A DNA stretch of 64,000 nt, taken from an uncultured Pseudomonadales bacterium. GTDB taxonomy: Bacteria; Pseudomonadota; Gammaproteobacteria; Pseudomonadales; Azotimanducaceae. The translations under genes and the position numbers were made by a program. Of this stretch, positions 54,918 to 63,113 are shown one piece after another. Numbering within the stretch: position 1 is the stretch's first letter; each line of letters starts with the position of its first letter. The notes under the pieces were generated by a model. That model was not told the DNA's origin and did not search any database. It saw only the letters and a list, made by a program, of their open reading frames with translations. Location of the stretch: NCBI GenBank assembly GCA_958296195.1, contig OY282455.1, forward strand, positions 868,001 through 932,000, given 5' to 3'.

Positions 54918-57095
54918 TTGAACCTTGGAATCCCAGGAATAATTTTGCTCTGCGCGATTTTCGCCAACGCAGCGCTCGCCGACCATCCAAGGCTGCTGCT
55001 GACGGCCGGCGACATCCGGGCGCATGGGGACGAATGGCAAAGCGTGCCGAAGTTTGCGGCCTCTTTGCAAAGGATCGACGCGCAGCTTCGGGCGCATTTT
55101 GCCAATCCGCCCGAGGTTCCGGTGCCAGTTGACCCGGGTGGCGGCTACACCCACGAGCAACACAAGCGCAACGGCATAGTCATCCAGGAAGCGGGCTTCC
55201 TGCACCAGTGGACCGGCAGGGACGAATTCGCCCAATACGCAAAACAGCTTTTGCTGACTTATGCAAGCATGTATCCGAAGCTCGGCAACCATCCGGCGGC
55301 CAAGGCTCAGTCCCCCGGGCGGCTATTCTGGCAGATCCTCAACGAAGCCGTTTGGGCGGTTTACGCCATTCAGGGCTATGACGCGATTCATGACTTTCTG
55401 CTGGCCGAAGAACGCCAAATCATAGAAAACAATCTGTTCCGGCCGCTTGCGCAATTCCTATCCGCCGAATCGCCGACGACATTCGACAAGATTCACAATC
55501 ACGGCGTCTGGGCGGTTTGCGCAGTTGGGATGATTGGGTATGTGCTGGACGATTCCCTGCTTGTCGAGCGAGCCCTGTTTGGCCTGAAGCAAGATGGTTC
55601 GGCGGGGTTCTTGAAGAGCCTCGACGTTCTTTTTTCCCCCGATGGCTACTATGCTGAAGGGCCGTACTACCAGCGCTATGCCCTGCTGCCCTTTGTTGCA
55701 TTCGCAGACGCCATCGCGCAAAATGAACCGGAGCGCAAAATCTTCGAATACCGCGAAGGGATGTTGCTGAAGGCCATTCATGCAACCATTCAGCTAAGTT
55801 ACGGCGGCAAGTTTTTTCCAATAAACGACGCGATCAAGGACAAGGGCCTCGATACCGTCGAAGTTCTCTACGGCGCAGCCATCGCCTATGGGGAGACCCA
55901 GGATCCGAGCCTGCTGTCGATCCTGAAGCATTCGCCCACGGCATTGCTTACCGGGGACGGCTTCAGGGCGGCCGCGGCCAGCGCCAAGGGCGAGGCGCAA
56001 CCCTACAGGTTCAAGACGGAAAAGTTCCGCGATGGCCCTCAAGGTGCCCAGGGTGCCCTGATCGTTTTGCGCAGTGCAGCCGATGCCGGCGATTCGGCGG
56101 TTGTGTTAAAAGCCACTTCCCAAGGCATGGGGCATGGGCATTTTGACCGGCTCAATTGGCTGTATTACGACAACGGCAACGAAGTCGTTGCCGATTACGG
56201 CGCAGCCCGGTTTCTGAACGTCGTGCAAAAAAATGGCGGTCACTATCTTCCAGAAAATGAAAGTTGGGCGAAGCAATCCATCGCGCACAACGTCTTGGTG
56301 GTCGATGAACGCAGCCATTTCGGCGGAGATCGGCGGCGCGCGGAACGGACGGCGCCGGAGATCCGCTACTATGAAAGCCAGCCGGGCACACACATTGCAT
56401 CCGCCATTGAAGGCCATGCCTACGAGGGCGTTTCGATACACAGAACGCTTTTGCTCCTGGAAAACGCCGGCTTCGAGCGGCCCATTGTTTTGGATGTTGT
56501 GGATGCAAGCAGCGCAAAATCTCGCCAATACGATCTGCCGCTGTATTTCAAGGGGCAAATCATCGACGCCAAGGATGGCCTCGCGGCAAGCACCGACCGC
56601 CTCGAGCCTCTTGCAAAAAGCAACGGCTATCAACACCTTTGGCGGACGGCAACAGGCACTCTCGAGGCGGGGGCGACCTTCCAATTGACCTGGCTGCTGG
56701 GCGACCGCTTCTATACCTACACAGTGGCGTCGAACAAGGATATGCAAGTCCTGCTGGCGGAAGTCGGGGCCGGGGACCCCAACTTCAATCTTCGACGCGA
56801 ACAGGGCCTGATTCTGCGGGCACAGTCCGCCGCCGGCGCGACCTTCGTGGGAATTCTTGAACCCCACGGGGAATACGACGGCAGCCAAGAGCGCACCCGC
56901 AGCAGCGCTAGTTCAATCCGCGCCCTGAAACAAATTCATCGGGAGGGCAAACTTGTCGTTCGAATTGCCAAGCATGACGGCTCCGTCCTGAGCGTTGCGC
57001 TTTCGTTCGACGCCAATCTCTCCCTGCAGCATCGCATCGGAACGCCGGACCGAGACTACCAATGGTCTGGATTCCACGCGCTGTTCAATGGCTGA
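54918..57095 (+). CDS. PL17 family oligoalginate lyase (heparinase II/III-like), exported
   Basis: The 725-aa product begins with a TTG start and a signal peptide (GIPGIILLCAIFANAALAD). The alpha/alpha-toroid N-domain carries FDKIHNHGVWAVCAVGMIGY with the conserved Asn-His of the family. The C-terminal beta-sheet domain has the metal and catalytic histidine region GMGHGHFDRLNWLYYDNGNE and IAHNVLVVDE. PL17 enzymes degrade oligoalginate to unsaturated monosaccharides. Together with PL6 and the receptors, this completes an extracellular-to-periplasmic alginate breakdown chain. Confidence 0.93.
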   Translation: MNLGIPGIILLCAIFANAALADHPRLLLTAGDIRAHGDEWQSVPKFAASLQRIDAQLRAHFANPPEVPVPVDPGGGYTHEQHKRNGIVIQEAGFLHQWTGRDEFAQYAKQLLLTYASMYPKLGNHPAAKAQSPGRLFWQILNEAVWAVYAIQGYDAIHDFLLAEERQIIENNLFRPLAQFLSAESPTTFDKIHNHGVWAVCAVGMIGYVLDDSLLVERALFGLKQDGSAGFLKSLDVLFSPDGYYAEGPYYQRYALLPFVAFADAIAQNEPERKIFEYREGMLLKAIHATIQLSYGGKFFPINDAIKDKGLDTVEVLYGAAIAYGETQDPSLLSILKHSPTALLTGDGFRAAAASAKGEAQPYRFKTEKFRDGPQGAQGALIVLRSAADAGDSAVVLKATSQGMGHGHFDRLNWLYYDNGNEVVADYGAARFLNVVQKNGGHYLPENESWAKQSIAHNVLVVDERSHFGGDRRRAERTAPEIRYYESQPGTHIASAIEGHAYEGVSIHRTLLLLENAGFERPIVLDVVDASSAKSRQYDLPLYFKGQIIDAKDGLAASTDRLEPLAKSNGYQHLWRTATGTLEAGATFQLTWLLGDRFYTYTVASNKDMQVLLAEVGAGDPNFNLRREQGLILRAQSAAGATFVGILEPHGEYDGSQERTRSSASSIRALKQIHREGKLVVRIAKHDGSVLSVALSFDANLSLQHRIGTPDRDYQWSGFHALFNG

Positions 57096-57158
57096 CCGGC
57101 GGATGCCGCAGCGCGAGGAGTTTCCAATGCAAGACAGCACATCGGGAGGACGAGGGCC

Positions 57159-57815
57159 ATGCAAATAAAGGGACTGCGTTGGTTCGTTGTCGGGCTCGTC
57201 GCCATTGCCACGGTCATCAATTATGTGGACCGAAACGCGCTAGCCGTCATGTGGCCGAGCATTTCGGAAGAATTGGGCATGGACAAGAACGATTACGCAC
57301 TCATTCTGACCTTCTTCATGGTTGGATATGCGTTTGGCCAATCGCTCTTCGGCAAAATTTTCGACGCCATCGGAACCCGCGTCGGCTTCGTTCTCGCCAT
57401 TGCGGTTTGGTCGGTGGCCATCGCGCTGCATGCGGCGGTGCGCAGCGTCTTGGCTTTCGGCATCGTCCGTTTCAGCCTAGCCGTGGGAGAGGCGGGCAAC
57501 TGGCCCGGCGCGACCAAGGCGAACGCCGAGTGGTTTCCCATCAACGAACGCGCCTTGGCGCAGGGAATCTTCAACGCCGGCGCATCCATTGGCGCGGTGG
57601 TGTCGGCACCCCTGATCGCGCTGTTGTATATCGCGCTGGGCTGGAAGGCCACGTTTCTGGCGATAGGCGGATTGGGTGTTCTCTGGGTAATCCCCTGGCT
57701 GGCCCTGTATCGGGGCAACCCGGACTCGCATCCCTGGCTCAGCGAGATAGCCGTTCGTAATTTTTCGGCATTTTTGGCCGTTTTCCGCCTAGTCCGAAAA
57801 CCCGAATTTCCTTAA
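57159..57815 (+). pseudogene. MFS transporter, truncated (sugar acid carrier)
   Basis: The reading starts as a normal MFS carrier of the hexuronate/ACS type: INYVDRNALAVMWPSISEEL, then GYAFGQSLFGKIFDAIGTRV and SLAVGEAGNWPGATKANAEW. The typical loop LYRGNPDSHPWLSE ends near 57746. After that the frame runs only about 22 residues of unrelated sequence to a stop. Only six TM helices remain of about twelve. The C-terminal half is not found in the window. The carrier, which would import unsaturated uronates, should be non-functional. Confidence 0.85.
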
Positions 57816-57826
57816 AAATCAATCCC

Positions 57827-57856
57827 TTGTCAAATTGGCGCCTTGGGGGTTAGAAT
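57827..57856 (+). promoter_or_regulatory. Promoter of the three-gene unit
   Basis: TTGTCA (57827-57832) and TAGAAT (57851-57856) are 18 bp apart, about 30 bp before the ATG at 57886. The GAGGGG at 57871-57876 is the ribosome binding site. The unit therefore carries its own expression signals. Confidence 0.6.
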
Positions 57857-57885
57857 GCCGGCTTTCCACCGAGGGGCTGCTCCGC

Positions 57886-59745
57886 ATGGCCAATTTGGCG
57901 CTGAATGCGCGTTCCGACGAGGACGTGCTGCCGCTGGCTCCGGTGCATTTGCCGGAGTTCGGCCAGTTGGTCAGTTGGCTGATGTGCCGCAATCCGATGT
58001 GCACAAGCTTCGGGATTCCCTTTGACGGCCCCCTGCCCGGCAGTTGGGGCCGGAGCGTCGGCGACGTCCGTTGCCGGGTGGACTTGGTCAAGCCGCAGTT
58101 CCGGTGCCGGGCCTGCGGGCACTCCTTCCTGCCGCCCTCCAATGCGGGCATCCGCATTTTGGCGAGGCGCTTCCTGGCGCAGAGCCTGCCGTTCGCGGAC
58201 TGCCCGGACGAGGGCTGCGGGAACCATGGGTGGAGCGTGTTCGAGCATTGGGTGCCGACCGGCGGCGTTCGCCGGCGGCGCTACCGGAGCAACGGGCGTT
58301 GGGAGGTGGTTTGCCGGGACTGCGGGAGTCGGTTCAGCCTGGGCGAGCCGCTTCGCCTGCACTCCGTTGCGAAGGGGGACGGGCGCCGGCGGCCGGTCAA
58401 GCGGCTGGCGGGGGATGCCGTTGAAGTGGCCATGCTGGCGAAGTCGCTGCGCCAGGGGCTTCACGCCAAGGGGCTTGGTGAGGGCGCGTACTACGCCTGC
58501 TTGAAGCAGGTGGCGGCCCGGGTCAGGGACAACCTTGCGTGGCGGGCGGCTGCTCTGCTCCATCCCCGCTTTGCGAGCGTCGGGGAGCCGGTGCGCGTTC
58601 AGACGGACGTTCTGGATGTTTCGCTCAAGCGGCTTGGGCGGGGGCCTCGGCACCAGCTGCTTAAGCTGATCGTTTCGGTGGTGGCCCTGCCGCGGGACCG
58701 GACGTGGTTCATTCTGGCGGCGCATCCGGCGTTCCTGCCGGAGTCCCTGTGCCCCGACTTTCTTGAACTGCAGGAGGACCAGCAGCGCCATCGCCTTGCG
58801 CGGCGGTGGGACTTCCTGGCGCACGGCCTGCAGGTGGACAACTCCCGCGGCTCGAGGCATGCGCTGGCCGCCCTGCCCGACGTCAGCCGCAAGGGGCTTT
58901 TCGTCCACTCCCCGCATGCGGAGTTGGCGCACTTTCTGGTTGTGCGGCGGATGCTGTTCCGCTTCCCTTCGGTTCACCACTGCATGGACGGCGACCGGTC
59001 GCTTCGGGCGGCGGCGCTGACCGCGCTCGCCGGGGACGTCCGCTCCGGGCGCGTGGAGATCGCGCTGTTCCAGCACCGGAAGAAGGACGCGGGCGTTCGG
59101 GGCCGCTCGGTTCGGCGGGAGACGGACCTGGACCGGCTGGCGCGGAGCCTTGACGCCGCCCGGCGGGACATGGAGGGCCGTTTCGAGGAGAGGCTGGCGG
59201 GCCGGGGGAGTCCGCAGTCCCTGCTGGTCGAGCCCGACTGTCAGGCCCGCGCCAAGGTTTTCCGGAGCGCGTTCAAGGGGGCGCATTCGGAGAGCGGCGG
59301 TTGGGCCTGGCTGGACCATCCGGCGGGTCTGGGCCAGTACGTCGAGCCGCGCGCGCTTTGGCTGACCGAGGGGCCGGGCAAAGGCTGGGAGGCGGGGCGC
59401 GGCCTGATGCTGCATGCGACGCTGCAGGCGGTCGACTCGGCCTTCAACTCCATGCGGGAGCGGGTTCGGGCGCTGGGCCGTCCTGAGTTCCGCGCCGCGC
59501 CCGGCCGCGGCTACCGCGCCAGCAGCTTTGACGTCGATGCGGTCATGGCGGAGGTTCTGCTGTACCTTCTGGCCCGCAACTACGCCTCGGGCGCCTACTC
59601 CAAGGCCGCCTCCATGCTGCCGGCGCAGGCCATGGGGATCATGCCGCGCAAGGCCCGCGAGCCGGACGTTCTGGAGGTGGCGTGGACCTTCCGGCTGGGG
59701 CTGGAGCACGCCGGGAGGCTGAGCGGATGGCTGGCGCGCAAGTGA
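57886..59745 (+). CDS. Two-zinc-ribbon protein with a possible DDE transposase core
   Basis: The product is 619 aa. Two zinc ribbons lie in tandem: C34/C39 with C74/C77 (FRCRACGHSF), and C106/C111 (CPDEGCGNHG) with C143/C146 (VVCRDCGSRF). This style occurs at the N-termini of IS1-like and related transposases. A helical region follows (about 165-220). Strand-like segments then carry D241 (VQTDVLDVSL), D368/D370 (HCMDGDRSL) and, in a helix VDSAFNSMRERVRALG, D517/E525. This order would suit an RNase H-fold DDE triad, but the assignment is only visual. The ATG at 57886 follows GAGGGG. It overlaps the next gene by 19 bp. Confidence 0.75.
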   Translation: MANLALNARSDEDVLPLAPVHLPEFGQLVSWLMCRNPMCTSFGIPFDGPLPGSWGRSVGDVRCRVDLVKPQFRCRACGHSFLPPSNAGIRILARRFLAQSLPFADCPDEGCGNHGWSVFEHWVPTGGVRRRRYRSNGRWEVVCRDCGSRFSLGEPLRLHSVAKGDGRRRPVKRLAGDAVEVAMLAKSLRQGLHAKGLGEGAYYACLKQVAARVRDNLAWRAAALLHPRFASVGEPVRVQTDVLDVSLKRLGRGPRHQLLKLIVSVVALPRDRTWFILAAHPAFLPESLCPDFLELQEDQQRHRLARRWDFLAHGLQVDNSRGSRHALAALPDVSRKGLFVHSPHAELAHFLVVRRMLFRFPSVHHCMDGDRSLRAAALTALAGDVRSGRVEIALFQHRKKDAGVRGRSVRRETDLDRLARSLDAARRDMEGRFEERLAGRGSPQSLLVEPDCQARAKVFRSAFKGAHSESGGWAWLDHPAGLGQYVEPRALWLTEGPGKGWEAGRGLMLHATLQAVDSAFNSMRERVRALGRPEFRAAPGRGYRASSFDVDAVMAEVLLYLLARNYASGAYSKAASMLPAQAMGIMPRKAREPDVLEVAWTFRLGLEHAGRLSGWLARK

Positions 59746-60545
59746 GCGGCGGGCATCCGCTGGCCCGGGCGTTCGCGGACTTCCATCTACTGCCGGACCT
59801 GCTGGCGGCGGTGGAGCGGCGTGCAAGGCTGGCGGAGGTGCTGAAGTCGGGGGGCTGCAGCCTGGACCATGTGGAGGACGGCGACATGCCCGGCGGCTCG
59901 GTCTCCGTCCACGATTGGATGGCGAGGGACGCCGCAAGGCTTGCGGCGCGGTTGGGCCTGGTTGAAGTGGTTCGGAATGAGAGGGGCGCCGCCCGGATCA
60001 GCGGGCTGACCGATGCCGGGCGGCTGATGGCTGGAATCGCCGAGCGCCCGCCGCATGCTCGAACAACGGCGGACGCGGAGGCCGTGCGGGCTTTGCTGGA
60101 AAGGCAAGTCCGCGCTTTCCATCTGGGAAGGGACGGCGCCTCCGTTGTCGACCTGCTTGTTGAGGGCGCGGGGGTGCTGGCCGAGACATCCCATGTGTGG
60201 GCGGGCTACTGCCCGGGCCTGCTGCTGGCGGAGTTGGACGCGCTGGCGCACGAGGCGACCGCCGAAGGCGGCGATCCGAAGGGGCTGCTGGATCAACTGG
60301 TGCATAACCGGGACTACGCCATGCACGCCCACGGCATGCCGTCGCCCGACGTGGATCCTGTTGGGAACCTTCTGGCGCATGCGGACGCGGTGACGCACTT
60401 CTACCTGCACGACCTGGAGTACGACCAGCGCTCCGCCGCCACGGTGACGGGGCTTCGGGCCACGGCCATGCTGCTGGAGTGCGCCGGGCTGCTGGCGCAG
60501 GGCGCTCCGCTCGGCCCCGTTCAGTACCTGGCGCCGGCGGCGTAG
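59727..60545 (+). CDS. Winged-helix-like protein of the three-gene unit
   Basis: The 272-aa product starts inside the 3' end of the preceding gene. Residues about 50-105 (SVSVHDWMARDAARLAARLG, then a hairpin and ISGLTDAGRLMAGI) look like a winged-helix domain for DNA binding. The second half is helical and contains LLDQLVHNRDYAMHAHGMPS, which I cannot assign. The overlap shows translational coupling, so it probably acts in a complex with the zinc-ribbon protein. Confidence 0.7.
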   Translation: MAGAQVSGGHPLARAFADFHLLPDLLAAVERRARLAEVLKSGGCSLDHVEDGDMPGGSVSVHDWMARDAARLAARLGLVEVVRNERGAARISGLTDAGRLMAGIAERPPHARTTADAEAVRALLERQVRAFHLGRDGASVVDLLVEGAGVLAETSHVWAGYCPGLLLAELDALAHEATAEGGDPKGLLDQLVHNRDYAMHAHGMPSPDVDPVGNLLAHADAVTHFYLHDLEYDQRSAATVTGLRATAMLLECAGLLAQGAPLGPVQYLAPAA

Positions 60546-60550
60546 CGGGC

Positions 60551-61456
60551 ATGCTGGAGCCGCCCATTGCCGTCACCCTCCCCAACGACCGCGGCTGGCG
60601 GCCCAAGCTCGGCGCGCCGGCGGTCAGTGCGCTGCTGCAGCGCATGGCGGCGCAGGACGTAGTCGCCGTCAGCCGCACCGTGTTCAAGGCGCTGGGCCTG
60701 CCCGGCCGTCCCGAGCTCGCCAAGCGCCTGGCGTCGGAGGCGCCGAAGGAGGACGCCCAGGCGTTGAAGCTGAAGCACTACCGCTGGATCAACCGGGCGC
60801 TGTCGATGGAGCTGCTGGCCTCGCTGCTCCTGTCGCACCTGAACCGGGCCGAGCGGGTGCGGAGCTTCTGCATGGCCGATGGGGACCGTCCGCACTACTT
60901 CGCCGGCTCAGGCCGGCCGGACCTGCTCGCCGACTATCCGGCGTCCGGCGATGCGTCGGCGTTCCGGGTGCTCGGCGAGGTCAGCGCCCTGCGGGAGATG
61001 GCGCCCGAGCGGCATCTTGAGCAGCTTGAGCAGGCGCTGCGGCACGCCAAAAGCGAACTGGAGAAAAAACCGGACTCGCCCGTCATCGCCTGGGTGGTCA
61101 ACAACGGCGACGTCGGCTCGGATCCCGTGCTGAGGCGGCAGTACCAGAAGTTCGTGCGGGACAACGGGCTGCTGGAGGAGGGCTGCGGCATCACGGTGGC
61201 GCCGATGCACACTGCGGACGCGGCCCATGCGCTCGCCCTGCTGTGCTCGGAGCCGCCGGCGGGGGGCTTGAGGTTCCCAAGCGGCGGGCTGGCCGTCGCC
61301 CTGTGCGAAATGGCGGACCGGCTGGCGGGGGATGACCCGCCGGGGGCTGAGGGCTGGATGGCCCAGCTGTTTGTGCAAAGCGTTGGCGGCCAAGCCTCCC
61401 TGCTGCCGCCCGACCCGCCAAGCGACGACGATGACGGCCCGCCGGGGACGAGGTAG
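60551..61456 (+). CDS. PD-(D/E)xK-like nuclease candidate of the three-gene unit
   Basis: The 301-aa product starts 5 bp after the previous stop. The central part reads GRPDLLADYPASG and then FRVLGEVSALREM, which gives D124 and D127, a 15-residue gap, and E143-V-S145. This resembles the PD-(D/E)xK nuclease motif, except that Ser stands where Lys is usual, so activity is not certain. The C-terminus ends in an acidic Pro-rich tail (PPDPPSDDDDGPPG). A nuclease next to a DDE-like protein recalls the TnsA/TnsB division in Tn7-type elements, but no sequence relation is claimed. Confidence 0.65.
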   Translation: MLEPPIAVTLPNDRGWRPKLGAPAVSALLQRMAAQDVVAVSRTVFKALGLPGRPELAKRLASEAPKEDAQALKLKHYRWINRALSMELLASLLLSHLNRAERVRSFCMADGDRPHYFAGSGRPDLLADYPASGDASAFRVLGEVSALREMAPERHLEQLEQALRHAKSELEKKPDSPVIAWVVNNGDVGSDPVLRRQYQKFVRDNGLLEEGCGITVAPMHTADAAHALALLCSEPPAGGLRFPSGGLAVALCEMADRLAGDDPPGAEGWMAQLFVQSVGGQASLLPPDPPSDDDDGPPGTR

Positions 61457-61491
61457 CGAAGCGCTGCGCAACGGCGAAGCCCCCGCTCCGC

Positions 61492-61851
61492 TCATTGGGC
61501 TAGTTGCTCGAACGCCTGCTTGAGCAGCAGCGCCGCGGCGGCCTTCACCGTCTCCATGGATGCGGACTCGCCCTTGGACGCGATGAGCTGCTTGACCTTC
61601 TCCCACTTGCCTTTGTCCCTAACGCTATCCAAGTATTCGCATCCGGCCCATGTCAGCCTAGGCTGCATCCAAAGCGGTGGGTCGCCAGCCTCATTCATTG
61701 GAAATTCACTGAAGGGGCTGTCGATGAAGCGGGCGTCCTTCAAAAGCAGCAAATGATGAGCTTCAGTGGACCCGTGTTCGGCTTGGATCTGGTCCTCACC
61801 TAATTCGATCCGCATCAGCAGTTCCCGCACAGTGTCCATGTCCCGTTTCAC
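61492..61851 (-). CDS. DUF2513 family protein
   Basis: The 119-aa product begins KRDMDTVRELLMRIE and has HHLLLLKDARFID and a RLTWAGCEYLDSVRDKGKWE run, the pattern of DUF2513 proteins common in phages and mobile islands. I choose the GTG at 61851 because the family starts with MKRDM and a GGAG lies eight bases upstream. Its stop is 36 bp from the end of the nuclease-like gene, in convergent orientation. Function unknown; a winged-helix fold is likely. Confidence 0.82.
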   Translation of the reverse strand: MKRDMDTVRELLMRIELGEDQIQAEHGSTEAHHLLLLKDARFIDSPFSEFPMNEAGDPPLWMQPRLTWAGCEYLDSVRDKGKWEKVKQLIASKGESASMETVKAAAALLLKQAFEQLAQ

Positions 61852-62348
61852 GTCAAGCGCTCCATAGGTGGTGGCATGGGCACTGCGCAACGCATCCCTA
61901 AGCTCCGTTGCGTGTCATTAGCCGCCCGCGCTGACGCTGCCGCGGGTCATCCTTCGGGCAGCCCCCTGGTGGAGAGGCGGTTGAACCCATCCTGAAGGGC
62001 GGTTCGGTGGGCGCGCCGGAGGGAGGGCGGGCCAGGAAACCGCCCAACCCTCCATCGGTCAGGAGCGCTGGCCGGCTGCGTTCCTTGCTCATGCATTGAT
62101 TGTATTCGATTCCAGGGCGCTGGAAAGAGAGACTGCCGAGTTCGGAATCCTGCTGGCGTAAGCGGTCGGGCTCCGCGCCGCCACCGCTCCAACCTCCTCC
62201 CCCGCATCAGTCTCCGTTCGCGGGTTCAATCGGAAACCGGCATAACTGCACAAAAACAAATCTTCGTCAAACGCTTGGGCGATGGTCCCGCCGACTTTTT
62301 CCGCCCCTCCACTTGGCGTCCAGAACTGGCTTAATGTACAGTGTCCCT
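61852..62348. other. Intergenic region holding repeat copy A
   Basis: About 500 bp without a convincing gene. A minus-strand frame at 61898-62092 with a proline-rich translation (FLARPPSGAPTEPPFRMGST) is probably repeat sequence and not a gene. The rest shows nothing I can assign. Confidence 0.45.
61909..61993. repeat. Dispersed direct repeat, copy A
   Basis: This stretch aligns with copy B at about 62774-62860 in the same orientation. The shared core includes GGGTCATCCTTCGGGCAGCC and GGCGGTTGAACCC. Identity is high in the core and fades at the edges. Confidence 0.75.
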
Positions 62349-62687
62349 ATGACCGGCCTAGCTTTGCTGCGGCGCCTCAACTATCGGCGCATTGCCCTCA
62401 CTGACGGCGAGAAGCGCGAAGACGTGGGCGTGATGCTGCCCAGCGGCGAGGTGCGGATCGTCCGCTGGCTGGGCTTCATCGAGCGCCGTGAAGCCCGATG
62501 CGCACCCGGCGCCAAGCCGGTTCGGCTGGCCGACATCGCCGCCGTGGGGCGGGGAGACGGCGCAAGCCCTGCATGGCGGAGCCTCAAGCCGGACGAGTTC
62601 GTTCACGGGTGCCTGACGGCCGACGGGGCCTGGGCGGTTTACGATGCGGAGGTGGCGATTGTGGGTCCCCGGAGCGAAAGCCAATGA
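62349..62687 (+). CDS. Hypothetical protein
   Basis: The 112-aa product starts MTGLALLRRLNYRRIALTDG and continues KREDVGVMLPSGEVRIVRW, RLADIAAVGRGDG and a C-terminal GAWAVYDAEVAIVGP. It is a small beta-rich soluble protein without signal peptide or TM helix. An in-frame ATG at 62334 is an alternative start. No family recognised. It lies between the two repeat copies. Confidence 0.55.
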   Translation: MTGLALLRRLNYRRIALTDGEKREDVGVMLPSGEVRIVRWLGFIERREARCAPGAKPVRLADIAAVGRGDGASPAWRSLKPDEFVHGCLTADGAWAVYDAEVAIVGPRSESQ

Positions 62688-63113
62688 GCTTCGACCGGAC
62701 CTCAAGGAACGCCGGGGTGAAGCTGTCGGGGTGCGGACTGCTGGGCGACGACTGCCATCCCTAAGCCCCGCTGTATGTCAATGTTCGTCCGCTTTGACGC
62801 TGTCGTGGGTCATCCTTCGGGCAGCCACTTGGTGGATAGGCGGTTGAACCCGTCTTGGGGGCAACAGCGGTTTCCTCGTTCACTGGCGGAGTAAGCTATT
62901 CATCGCGCTTGTTGCCATCGGTCGACTGCACGGCACAACTGCCGTCCGGCAGCTTCATCGGTCTCATGTGGTGGTCGAAAGTCCGTTCGACCAGAAAAGT
63001 GCCGGTGCGCGTACTGGACGGAGTGTTCGATGCTATTGCTTGAACGCCTGTTGCGACTATGATGCTGGCCTGGCGTCAACATTGCGCCATGCGAAAAAGA
63101 AAGGGAATGCCCG
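62688..63113. other. Intergenic region holding repeat copy B
   Basis: About 430 bp. Repeat copy B lies at about 62774-62860. I see no supported gene in the remainder; GC content falls toward the low-GC gene on the right. Confidence 0.45.
62774..62860. repeat. Dispersed direct repeat, copy B
   Basis: This is the partner of copy A. It keeps GGGTCATCCTTCGGGCAGCC and GGCGGTTGAACCC with several substitutions between. The two copies enclose about 780 bp that contain the small hypothetical gene. Confidence 0.75.

Larger units (their letters stand above)
57747..61456 (+). mobile_element. Candidate transposon-like element with three coupled genes
   Basis: The left limit is inferred from the breakpoint in the MFS gene near 57747. 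Just inside, three 10-bp units (57761-57770, 57771-57780, 57781-57790), TTTTTCGGCA, TTTTTGGCCG and TTTTCCGCCT, are spaced by one DNA turn and may be protein binding sites. A sigma-70 promoter and three overlapping or adjacent genes follow. The right limit is unknown: no clear inverted repeat or target duplication was found by eye, and the other half of the MFS gene does not appear downstream. The third gene ends at 61456, which I use as the minimal limit. Confidence 0.5.

Noticed and set aside
57850-59937. Minus-strand open frame of 695 codons opposite the zinc-ribbon gene
   Set aside because: The translation is dominated by Arg and Pro and has no domain, whereas the plus strand has symmetric zinc ribbons, a promoter and a ribosome binding site.
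61941-61978. Possible tRNA 3' end with a CCA tail on the minus strand of repeat copy A
   Set aside because: GGGTTCAACC followed by TCTCCACCA looks tempting, but no acceptor, D or anticodon arm can be built upstream.
62498-62847. Overlapping short frames downstream of the small hypothetical gene
   Set aside because: They overlap the better-supported frame at 62349-62687 or the repeat copy B and have no start signals.
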